A stretch of DNA of 5,561 bases, taken from the NCBI GenBank assembly GCA_002347685.1, contig DDWS01000031.1, forward strand, positions 1 to 5,561, given 5' to 3'. How positions within the stretch are numbered: the first letter of the stretch is position 1; every line of letters begins with the position of its first letter. The notes under the pieces were generated by a model. It was not told the origin of the DNA, searched no databases, and saw nothing but the letters and a program-made list of their open reading frames with translations. This DNA is from Syntrophaceae bacterium UBA2280. GTDB taxonomy: Bacteria > Desulfobacterota > Syntrophia > Syntrophales > Smithellaceae. The position numbers and the translations under genes were made by a program. This document shows, in pieces, positions 1 through 4,705 of this stretch.

Positions 1-307
1 ACTCCTTCAGCCGGTAGTCCTCGATGGGCAGCCGGCGGTTCTTGCCGTCCATGAATTTCGTAACGACGGGGTTGACCCGCAGCGAAAAAACAAGCTCATC
101 GCCTTCGCAAATCATGTCGATGATACCTGACACATTCCGGAAATGAACCAGGAAATCCAGCGTGTATCTGGGCGCCTGTTCACTCAGGACAAGCACTTCG
201 TAGCGATTGCGCTGAAAAAGGAATCTTCCCTCGAACAACTCTTTAAGATCCTGGTGAACCCGGTAGTCATCCCCGCCCATACCGTTGATTCTAGTCAAAT
301 AATCCAC
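1..307 (-). CDS. cas6e: CRISPR-associated endoribonuclease Cas6e, N-terminal part (runs off left edge)
   Basis: Cas6e (CasE/Cse3) cuts pre-crRNA at the 3' base of the repeat hairpin and stays in the type I-E Cascade complex in the cytoplasm. About 102 residues are visible. Residues 14-24 (DYRVHQDLKEL) align with the E. coli CasE segment LYQLHQGLWHL, which puts His18 at the position of the catalytic His20. Residues 76-84 (FSLRVNPVV) followed by TK match the conserved FRLRANPIKT segment, and RRLPIEDYRL follows as in the family. The start is GTG at 307, chosen because AAAGGAG (314-320) lies 6 nt upstream and the Cas6e N-terminus aligns from there. No gene lies just upstream, so cas6e is the first gene of its transcript; in standard I-E operons it follows cas5. 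The family call is by motif reading and is firm; the C-terminal half and partner genes are outside the window. Confidence 0.87.
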   Translation of the reverse strand, partial: MDYLTRINGMGGDDYRVHQDLKELFEGRFLFQRNRYEVLVLSEQAPRYTLDFLVHFRNVSGIIDMICEGDELVFSLRVNPVVTKFMDGKNRRLPIEDYRLKE

Positions 308-315
308 TTTTATCT

Positions 316-344
316 CCTTTCGCCCCCGCACCCGCGGGGAATAT
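316..344 (-). promoter_or_regulatory. CRISPR I-E repeat-like hairpin in the cas6e 5' leader
   Basis: Read on the minus strand, this 29-nt element has 5 nt (ATATT), then the stem CCCCGC (334-339), the loop GGGT, the stem GCGGGG (324-329), and an 8-nt tail GCGAAAGG. E. coli-type I-E repeats have the same 5+6+4+6+8 layout, with a stem of CCCCGC/GCGGGG and an 8-nt handle. The tail overlaps the cas6e Shine-Dalgarno (AAAGGAG, 314-320). Cas6e binding or cleavage at the base of the stem would therefore act directly on cas6e translation. The sequence and pairing are seen; the regulatory role is inferred. It could also be a leftover repeat of a lost array. Confidence 0.7.
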
Positions 345-394
345 TACATGACCACCATTGGAGGACGCTTTAATTGAGAACTCATGAACCCCAT
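344..394 (-). CDS. Possible 16-aa leader peptide ORF upstream of cas6e
   Basis: ATG at 394, stop TAA at 344-346, encoding MGFMSSQLKRPPMVVM. A Shine-Dalgarno AAGGA (402-406) lies 7 nt upstream of the ATG. The ORF sits within the predicted cas6e transcript, between the promoter and the repeat-like hairpin, and its stop codon touches the first base of that 29-nt element. A ribosome stopping there would cover or unfold the hairpin, so the peptide could couple its own translation to cas6e expression. The peptide resembles no family I recognise and could be chance; the evidence is the placement and the ribosome binding site. Confidence 0.4.
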   Translation of the reverse strand: MGFMSSQLKRPPMVVM

Positions 395-404
395 TTCGCT
401 TTCC

Positions 405-421
405 TTGTCCAACATGGACAA
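405..421. promoter_or_regulatory. Palindromic operator 1, downstream of the cas6e start site
   Basis: TTGTCCAACATGGACAA is an inverted repeat with 7-bp perfect arms around a 3-bp centre. It lies about 12-28 nt downstream of the predicted transcription start, a position where a bound repressor blocks RNA polymerase. It shares the pattern WTGTCCW, 3 nt, WGGACAW with operator 2. The cognate regulator is not in the window. Confidence 0.7.
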
Positions 422-439
422 CCATATTTTGTTATGCTT

Positions 440-468
440 ATTATACCATAACGCTTAGTATATGTCAA
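440..468 (-). promoter_or_regulatory. Perfect consensus sigma70 promoter for cas6e
   Basis: On the minus strand: -35 TTGACA (463-468), a 17-nt spacer, -10 TATAAT (440-445). Both hexamers and the spacing match the consensus exactly. Transcription would start near 433, giving a leader of about 126 nt before the cas6e GTG. A promoter this strong usually needs repression, which fits the palindromes on both sides. Confidence 0.88.
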
Positions 469-479
469 GATTTTTTTCC

Positions 480-496
480 ATGTCCTGTCAGGACAT
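480..496. promoter_or_regulatory. Palindromic operator 2, upstream of the cas6e -35 box
   Basis: ATGTCCTGTCAGGACAT is a perfect palindrome with 8-bp arms around a single central base. It starts 11 bp upstream of the -35 box. Its centre (488) is 75 bp from the centre of operator 1 (413), close to seven helical turns, so dimers on both sites would face the same side of the DNA and could form a loop over the promoter. Confidence 0.7.
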
Positions 497-689
497 AGAA
501 TGGCGTTAAAAAAAGATTATCTTGATTAAAAGAATAATCAGAATGTGGTTTTACTATTGCTTTGGAATCTTGGTGGGGTCTGCTGTCGGTATCAATTTCA
601 ATTGCGAATAATTATTATTTATTGCTTGTACAGGCAAGACCTCAGAGAAAAACTCGAATCCCGCACGAAGGATTTGGTCGGCACGCCCC
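497..689. other. Gene-poor AT-rich spacer
   Basis: No convincing coding region is seen between the cas6e control region and the GC-rich IS-like end. The left part is AT-rich, with an A-run at 508-514 and a weak inverted repeat GATTAT/ATAATC (515-520 and 534-539). The right part, from about 630, may be the interior of the degraded IS end that begins at 690. Short open frames here have no ribosome binding site. Confidence 0.5.
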
Positions 690-765
690 CACGAGCCGGT
701 GGCCACCCCGGGGGATTTTCAAGTGGCCACAGGTGGGTGATTTTGGTGGCCGCCGGGGCCCCCGG
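690..765. mobile_element. Degraded IS21-family-like element end with GTGGCC repeats
   Basis: This patch is far richer in GC than its surroundings. It carries three regularly spaced copies of GTGGCC, at 699-704, 723-728 and 746-751 (periods 24 and 23). Copies 2 and 3 are each preceded by GATTTT within a few bases. GGTGGCCACC (698-707) and CCGGGGCCCCCGG (753-765) are palindromic. IS21-family elements have ends with several subterminal repeats of this kind. The outer tip appears to lie near 765, where a TPR gene stops abruptly. No istA or istB reading frame remains here, so this is a remnant or a solo end. The IS21 assignment rests on the repeat style and is tentative. Confidence 0.45.
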
Positions 766-767
766 AT

Positions 768-980
768 CGAGTTCTTGGCATTGGTGAATGCTTTTTCTGC
801 GTCAATGTAGTTACCCGACATAGCTAGTTCGTATCCTTTTTCAAAACATTCAGTTGCGCTTAAACTATCGATGTCCTCACCAGATATTATTTGTGTTTTA
901 CTTTTTGGAATAAAATTTTGAGACATGCTAATTTTGGCAGTTATGTGATCACGCTTTGTGATATTAACGTAATCAGGCAT
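768..980 (-). pseudogene. TPR-repeat protein gene, 5' part, interrupted by the IS-like end
   Basis: The frame opens at ATG 980 and reads about 71 native-looking residues before entering the GC-rich repeat patch, where the translation becomes rich in Pro, Gly and Arg; it ends at a stop at 642. Residues 42-68 (ATECFEKGYELAMSGNYIDA and onward, EKAFTNA) match one tetratricopeptide repeat, with the Gly, Tyr, Ala and Phe-x-x-Ala spacing. TPR proteins mediate protein-protein contacts; nothing more specific can be said. An in-frame stop (984-986) blocks a longer N-terminus, and there is no clear Shine-Dalgarno before ATG 980, so the true start may also be lost. The 3' part is not found elsewhere in the window. 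Confidence 0.6.
934..962 (+). promoter_or_regulatory. Possible promoter for the iron-sulfur protein gene
   Basis: TTGGCA (934-939), a 17-nt spacer, TGTGAT (957-962) on the plus strand. The -35 matches 5 of 6 and the -10 matches 4 of 6. A palindrome GTGATCAC (945-952) lies in the spacer and could be a regulator site. The gene start is only 22 bp from the divergent ATG at 980, so any promoter for it must lie in the TPR remnant. Weak by itself. Confidence 0.3.
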
Positions 981-1002
981 AACTCATAGAGGGGGCATCT
1001 CC

Positions 1003-1914
1003 ATGTTTCAAATCAATGATCAAATGAAGACCCGTTTTGCGGAAAGTCCGGAGCAATTCATCGAAGAATCCATCCAACAGTATGTCCGCGAAGAGAGCGC
1101 GAATCGCCTGACAAGCTTCGGCAATGATCCAATCTTTGAAGAACCGCTGGTTGGTTTTGCCGCAGGCGACGATCCGCTTTTTGACGAATACAGGAAAGTC
1201 GTCCATGAAGAGCATTTTTCGCCGCGTGAAATTCTGACCAGGCACCTTGCGGAAACGTTGAAGATTGAAAACCCGCAACTTGAGAGCGTGAGTGTTGTTT
1301 CTTATATTTTGCCCGCCAATCGCGAAACGCTGAAATCCAATGAACTCGAAAAAGAAGGGCCGTCACTGCGCTGGAATCACACCCGCTGGAAAGGGCAGGA
1401 CTTCAACAATGCGCTCTCCCATGATCTTGCGGCGCTTCTGCAAACGCTCGGCGTTTACGCCATGGCGCCGGAGACATCCCCCTTTTTTAAGATCATGGTG
1501 ATCCCCGGCGGCTTTGTCTCCAACTGGTCGCAAAGACATATGGCATACGCCGCGGGGTTGGGCACATTCAGCTTAAACGAAGGCTTCATCACGAAAAAAG
1601 GCATGGCGATGCGCTGCGGCTCTCTGGTGGTTGGCATGAAGCTCAAACCTTCCGCGAGACCCTATGCGCACTATCGCGCCAACTGCCTTTTTTACGCTGA
1701 AGAGAAGTGCGGCCGCTGCATCAGCCGGTGTCCGGGCGGCGCGCTGAGCGCGGAGGGCCATGACAAAGTCAAATGCTACCGGGTGCTCTATGAAATGCAG
1801 GCGCCCTGGCTAAAAGGAGATCACGGACCGGGATATATCGGCAAATACGCCGGATGCGGATTATGCCAGACCGGCGTCCCCTGCGCCGGCCGCATCCCTG
1901 CAAAATGCGACTGA
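1003..1914 (+). CDS. QueG-like double-cluster [4Fe-4S] protein (epoxyqueuosine reductase-related)
   Basis: A 303-aa, apparently soluble protein. The N-terminal 200 residues would be the substrate or corrinoid domain of the QueG/reductive-dehalogenase-like superfamily (AAGLGTFSLNEGFITKKG at 183-200 is the typical conserved stretch), and the C-terminus is ferredoxin-like. Cysteines: C228, then C236-x2-C239-x3-C243-Pro, C258, C285-x2-C288 and C294. Real QueG usually has C-x2-C-x2-C-x3-C-Pro, then C-x2-C-x3-C-Pro; here the first Cys of the first motif is missing (C228 may replace it) and the last spacing is x5. Such divergent copies are common in anaerobes and mostly of unknown role, so I do not call it queG. 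The start ATG has GAGGGGG 7 nt upstream. It is monocistronic and points away from the divergent TPR remnant. The reading frame is intact. Confidence 0.8.
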   Translation: MFQINDQMKTRFAESPEQFIEESIQQYVREESANRLTSFGNDPIFEEPLVGFAAGDDPLFDEYRKVVHEEHFSPREILTRHLAETLKIENPQLESVSVVSYILPANRETLKSNELEKEGPSLRWNHTRWKGQDFNNALSHDLAALLQTLGVYAMAPETSPFFKIMVIPGGFVSNWSQRHMAYAAGLGTFSLNEGFITKKGMAMRCGSLVVGMKLKPSARPYAHYRANCLFYAEEKCGRCISRCPGGALSAEGHDKVKCYRVLYEMQAPWLKGDHGPGYIGKYAGCGLCQTGVPCAGRIPAKCD

Positions 1915-1937
1915 AGAGACATGCAGAAACGGTGAAT

Positions 1938-2069
1938 ATGTTTCAGCTATACATGGCGAGCGCGATCGCCAGCCAGTTGATCATCGATATTGAGGCCATC
2001 AAGTACCGCGAAGAACCTGGTGAATATGAATCTATATTTGGGGGGAATTTAGGGAATCGTTCGGGGTAG
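1938..2069 (+). CDS. Possible short gene or gene remnant after the iron-sulfur gene
   Basis: An open frame of 43 codons starts at ATG 1938, 24 bp after the upstream stop. Its first 30 residues (MFQLYMASAIASQLIIDIEA, then IKYREEPGEYE) have a protein-like amphipathic pattern, while the tail after residue 31 is Gly/Asn/Ser-rich and looks random. The ribosome binding site is poor. It may be the 5' stub of a lost gene, or chance. I recognise no family. The rest of the stretch to 2173 holds no convincing gene. Confidence 0.2.
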   Translation: MFQLYMASAIASQLIIDIEAIKYREEPGEYESIFGGNLGNRSG

Positions 2070-2173
2070 ATAATTGAAAATTACGGATAGCAAGAGGGTA
2101 ACATGAACTTCGAGGAACCCTCGGTGACGTCTCTATGATGCTGTCCCAGTAATCTTGAATATCAATTTTCCTC

Positions 2174-3391
2174 TCATTTGGAAGTTCTAAGCCAATTGAG
2201 GGCTTCCTTAAGGGCTTCCGTCGGATCTTCGGAGACCGTACCTCTTTCCCGACGACCCCCCACCGGAGGTAACCAATAGCTTCCGTAGAAGTCTGACCCC
2301 ACAACCAGAAACCGTCCCTTTCCCCCAAGGTTCTGCACATTTTTTAACTCCCGAACAATTTGATCAGCCAGCAAAAAACACTCCCGTATCTTGGCCGATG
2401 CATTGTCAGCATCCATGTATACGCCACCCCAGCCTAACTGCAGGAACAGTCCCAATCTCCCGTATACCAAATAGTACTGAAGCGCATAGGAGTTTATGCC
2501 GTGTCCAGAATGGGCAAGCATGGCATAATCTTCGACATGATTTTTCTCAAACTCCGCAATGTAGTAGTCAAGATTGTACGGCGACATATAATTGTCCCAA
2601 TCAATCACCCGTGTGGAGAAAATATATTTGTCCCTCTCCTTCAGTAGAGATGCGAGTTTCTTAGGAACCATAGGAAACGCTAAACCTTGATCTCGGAAGA
2701 ACCTTCTTGCTTTTCCGAGATCACTTTGGATAACTGGTCCATATACAGGGATTACATCTACAGCAGGACCTAGCTGACGGCGGAGCTCATCCAATCCTCG
2801 AACCTCTGCCCCTTCAGACCGTCCAACATAGATAATCAACAAAGTGGCTGCGTGGTTCTCTGTGTACCGGCGCATCTGTTTGGCGCACTCCGAGACATTG
2901 AGCGACCCGTCACTCCCAAGGTACTTAAACTCCAGCGATACAATGCCACCTTGAACTGCAAAGTAAAGATCTGCTCGTCGATAGCTTTGTTTCCCGGGAA
3001 TTTTGACATCCACCTCAGGATGTAGGTCTCGGAAACGGCGCCATGCTTTTTTCCATTCGGTATCAGGAATGTATTGGTGGTTATGCTCCGACTCCGCCGT
3101 ACAGATGACTCTAGTAGCGCTGTGAGACGAATTAATACAATTGGGAATCTCACTCGGTTCAAGCTTGAAACGTCGCTGAATATGATTGACCAAGATACAG
3201 CGGAAAAACCCCTCTACTACTTCTTCGGGTGACACCTTTTCCCCTAATCGCAACTCAGCATGGCGACATGACATTTGTCGCTGGACATTCATTATGTCCT
3301 GCTCGCTTGGAGCCGCCATCTGGAAGAATCGTGCAATCTCTGCTGCCAAGACATCCGGTTGTGTATTGATAAAGGTTTCATTGTCTTTCAT
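2174..3391 (-). CDS. PD-(D/E)xK nuclease-like protein with unrecognised C-terminal half
   Basis: A 405-aa protein from ATG 3391. Residues 112-190 carry a PD-(D/E)xK nuclease core: D141 (in RRADLYF), then E154-F-K156 at the end of a hydrophobic strand (IVSLEFKYL), followed by a helix with Q172 and Y176 (KQMRRY) and a strand LLIIYVG. This order is standard for restriction-like and repair nucleases that cut DNA with Mg2+ bound by D/E/K. The N-terminal 110 residues are probably helical. Residues 240-405 match nothing I know; conserved-looking parts are HSGHGINSYALQYYLVYG (294-311), the aromatic LGWGGVYMD (319-327) and VVGSDFYGSYWLPP (363-376). The frame extends upstream to a GTG at 3454, but a good promoter lies inside that extension, so ATG 3391 is preferred; its ribosome binding site (GATGGTG) is weak. 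No partner gene is adjacent, so a stand-alone defence or mobile-element gene is possible. The nuclease call is by motif only. Confidence 0.7.
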   Translation of the reverse strand: MKDNETFINTQPDVLAAEIARFFQMAAPSEQDIMNVQRQMSCRHAELRLGEKVSPEEVVEGFFRCILVNHIQRRFKLEPSEIPNCINSSHSATRVICTAESEHNHQYIPDTEWKKAWRRFRDLHPEVDVKIPGKQSYRRADLYFAVQGGIVSLEFKYLGSDGSLNVSECAKQMRRYTENHAATLLIIYVGRSEGAEVRGLDELRRQLGPAVDVIPVYGPVIQSDLGKARRFFRDQGLAFPMVPKKLASLLKERDKYIFSTRVIDWDNYMSPYNLDYYIAEFEKNHVEDYAMLAHSGHGINSYALQYYLVYGRLGLFLQLGWGGVYMDADNASAKIRECFLLADQIVRELKNVQNLGGKGRFLVVGSDFYGSYWLPPVGGRRERGTVSEDPTEALKEALNWLRTSK

Positions 3392-3410
3392 GAGGTCACC
3401 ATCTTTAAAA

Positions 3411-3439
3411 ATCGTACAAGGAGGTGTTTTGTATGTCAA
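3411..3439 (-). promoter_or_regulatory. Promoter of the PD-(D/E)xK gene
   Basis: Minus strand: TTGACA (3434-3439), 17-nt spacer, TACGAT (3411-3416). The -35 is perfect and the -10 matches 4 of 6. Transcription would start near 3404, about 13 nt before ATG 3391. This short leader decides against the upstream GTG start at 3454. Confidence 0.65.
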
Positions 3440-3501
3440 ATAAATGTTTACCACAAACTATAGGTGCAGTGCCGATGTTTGTTGGACATGAATTGTGTTG
3501 A
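3433..3501 (+). CDS. Short ORF (22 aa) with perfect Shine-Dalgarno, divergent to the nuclease gene
   Basis: AAGGAGGTG (3418-3426) lies 6 nt before ATG 3433, the best ribosome binding site in the window. The ORF encodes 22 residues, starting MSNKCLPQTIGAV and ending GHELC, then TGA at 3499-3501. The Shine-Dalgarno lies in the -35/-10 spacer of the opposite-strand promoter, and a weak plus-strand promoter may lie at 3381-3409 (TTGTCT, 17 nt, TTTAAA). A second tiny ORF (20 aa, 3504-3566) follows without a ribosome binding site. I recognise no family. It could be a real small protein, a leader peptide, or chance. Confidence 0.35.
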   Translation: MSNKCLPQTIGAVPMFVGHELC

Positions 3502-3569
3502 TTATGGAATTGAAAGGCAGCATATCCGTAATAAATTCCGAATGCTCACTTACAGGAAAGAGTTAAAAA

Positions 3570-3842
3570 TCACAGCTGCGGCAATTGTGGCGAATCCACA
3601 GGATCAGAATAATAAATTTTCCTCGTCGACTCCATGAGGTTGATGAAATAAGTATGATCACGCAAACAGTTGCTACGTTCCTCCGGATTACCAAGACGTC
3701 CATGCTCTCTGAAAAATCTATCAACCAGCTGTTCGTATTTATTCCGCGCCCTTTTGGCAGCCCACGAGCTTTTTGAATTCATGTATGTCTAGAGGTCGTG
3801 CAGATCGGCTTCGATATCATAAATTGATTCTATGGGGGTCAT
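3570..3842 (-). pseudogene. Small gene of the thermonuclease operon, interrupted by an in-frame TAG
   Basis: From ATG 3842 the frame reads MTPIESIYDIEADLHDL, then TAG (3789-3791) at codon 18, then continues open for 72 more codons to the stop at 3570 (90 codons plus stop). The part after the TAG (from MNSKSSWAAKRARNKYEQ onward, with VDRFFREHGRLG) is helical, charged and protein-like. It could start again at ATG 3782, but that ATG has no Shine-Dalgarno. ATG 3842 lies 16 nt after the stop of the 58-aa gene, with AAGG about 9 nt upstream, as expected for the last gene of the operon. I recognise no family. Most likely a nonsense mutation. Confidence 0.5.
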
Positions 3843-3858
3843 TGTAGAATGCCTTAAT

Positions 3859-4035
3859 TCATGCCTTCGGCTTATTCATCGTTGCCTGCACGCGTTTCAT
3901 TTCTACCAGAAGCTCTGCTCTGGAAATGATGTCCTTACTGTCCAGAAGATTGATCAGGGCCTCCGACTGAATCACTTCGGACATTAGGAGTTCCTTAACG
4001 CCAACGATTTCACTTTCATCCAACTTGTCGCCCAT
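3859..4035 (-). CDS. Conserved-looking small protein (58 aa), intact
   Basis: Starts at ATG 4035 with GGAGG about 8 nt upstream, which is why this start is preferred over the in-frame ATG at 4074. The protein is acidic at the N-terminus and helical, with a central segment SEALINLLDSKDIISRAELL and a basic tail (MKRVQATMNKPKA). Small Desulfobacterota proteins with a similar 'INLL..K.IIS..EL' core are known to me as hypothetical proteins; no function is established. It overlaps the 3' end of the MoCo-carrier-like pseudogene by 20 bp, so the two were translationally linked, and it is followed after 16 nt by the TAG-broken gene. The frame itself shows no damage. Confidence 0.6.
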   Translation of the reverse strand: MGDKLDESEIVGVKELLMSEVIQSEALINLLDSKDIISRAELLVEMKRVQATMNKPKA

Positions 4036-4422
4036 TGTCTCTGCCTCCGAAAAATGCCGCTTCCAGGACTTCACGGGTCACGCGGTAAATATTATCATCC
4101 TTATGAGCTCGCGGCCCGGCGATGTTCAGGACTTTAATGCCATAATTGCTTACCCAACCGTTTAACAAATCCGCGGCTTCTTTTATTGTAGTCTTGTCCA
4201 TGTCCAGGTGCAGGCAGGGTTTCCCTTGCCTGCTGGCGAATTCTCGCGTGCATGATCGGTCGTCGGCATTTCCTGAAGATGATATTTATCGGGTAGCGTT
4301 CCGTCCTCTGTCTTTCGGCCCTTGGACAATCAACCCCCATACGGTATCTTGTAGTCGATGGCGAAATCTATGGCTGCTCGGTCTGCTCCTGTCTGGCCGC
4401 CGGATGTGATTTTAGTAATCAT
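4016..4422 (-). pseudogene. Putative molybdenum-cofactor-carrier-like protein, broken
   Basis: The first 30 codons (MITKITSGGQTGADRAAIDF, then AIDYKIPYGG) match the glycine-rich nucleotide-binding start of the putative MoCo-carrier family (PF12694, a Rossmann-like fold). The next codon is TGA (4330-4332) where the family has Trp (GGWCPKGR), a one-base change from TGG. The same frame then continues LSKGRKTEDGTLPDKYHLQE. Near 4245-4256 the match jumps to another frame (TREFASRQGKPCLHLD), skipping roughly 30 residues that include the family's middle motif, and then runs to VLNIAGPRA and the stop at 4016. So there is one nonsense codon plus one out-of-frame internal deletion. The start overlaps the previous stop as ATGA. 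The 61-codon C-terminal frame from 4201 is a fragment, not a gene. The family's role is not well proven despite its name. Confidence 0.78.
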
Positions 4423-4694
4423 TCCTCATATCCCTCCAATAATTCCCTTATAACCGGTTTCACATACATGTCATCGAGATCGAATTGTCGTAATGCCTTG
4501 ACCATAACTTGAAGTTTCTCATCCATGGTGGCCTTGGAATTCAAGATCAGGATGTATTTTCCATCAACGCGGCAGAGCCCGCCAGCACTGTACGCTTCCT
4601 CAAGAATAATGTTTTCATCGCGAATCAATATACCAAGCTGATCCGCCAGTTCTTCTAGTTGCCATAACAGGATTGCGTCATCCACGGGAATCAC
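4419..4694 (-). CDS. Conserved hypothetical protein (91 aa) of the thermonuclease/MoCo-carrier operon
   Basis: An intact frame with helical N-terminus (LLWQLEELADQLGILI), a central GGLCRVDGKYILILNSKAT segment that looks like a beta-hairpin, and a helical C-terminus (KALRQFDLDDMYVKPVIREL). I associate the 'GGLCR..GKY...NS' pattern with a conserved hypothetical family in Desulfobacterota; no activity is known to me and there is no transmembrane or signal segment. The GTG at 4694 gives 91 aa; GTG 4685 is a plausible alternative because AGGTGA lies 5 nt before it. The gene begins 11 nt after the thermonuclease stop, and its TGA overlaps the next ATG (ATGA), typical of translational coupling. Confidence 0.65.
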   Translation of the reverse strand: MIPVDDAILLWQLEELADQLGILIRDENIILEEAYSAGGLCRVDGKYILILNSKATMDEKLQVMVKALRQFDLDDMYVKPVIRELLEGYEE

Positions 4695-4705
4695 CTGGGA
4701 CCGGT

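Noticed and set aside
316..344. A CRISPR array at the repeat-like element
   Set aside because: There is only one copy; no second repeat or spacer-like periodicity is found on either side.
143..373. Plus-strand open frame of 76 codons opposite cas6e
   Set aside because: It is the complement of the cas6e coding region and its leader, has no ribosome binding site, and the minus strand gives a clear Cas6e match.
1955..1970. Inverted repeat GGCGAGCGCGATCGCC after the iron-sulfur gene as a terminator
   Set aside because: Only 5-bp arms and no T-run follows; it also lies inside a possible short coding frame.
2111..2123. Hairpin CGAGGAACCCTCG as a terminator of the nuclease gene
   Set aside because: A 5-bp stem with a 3-nt loop and no T-run on either strand; too weak to call.
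2032..2340. Minus-strand 102-codon frame overlapping the end of the nuclease gene
   Set aside because: It is out of frame with the clear 405-aa protein over most of its length, and its tail looks random with no start signal.
2080..3532. 10-bp inverted repeat ATTACGGATA (2080-2089) / TATCCGTAAT (3523-3532) flanking the nuclease gene
   Set aside because: Its position is attractive for mobile-element ends, but flanking bases do not match and several 10-bp matches are expected by chance in a window of this size.
4016..4201. Separate 61-aa gene from ATG 4201
   Set aside because: Its frame extends upstream into clear MoCo-carrier-like sequence (GKPCLHLD), so it is the C-terminal fragment of the broken gene.
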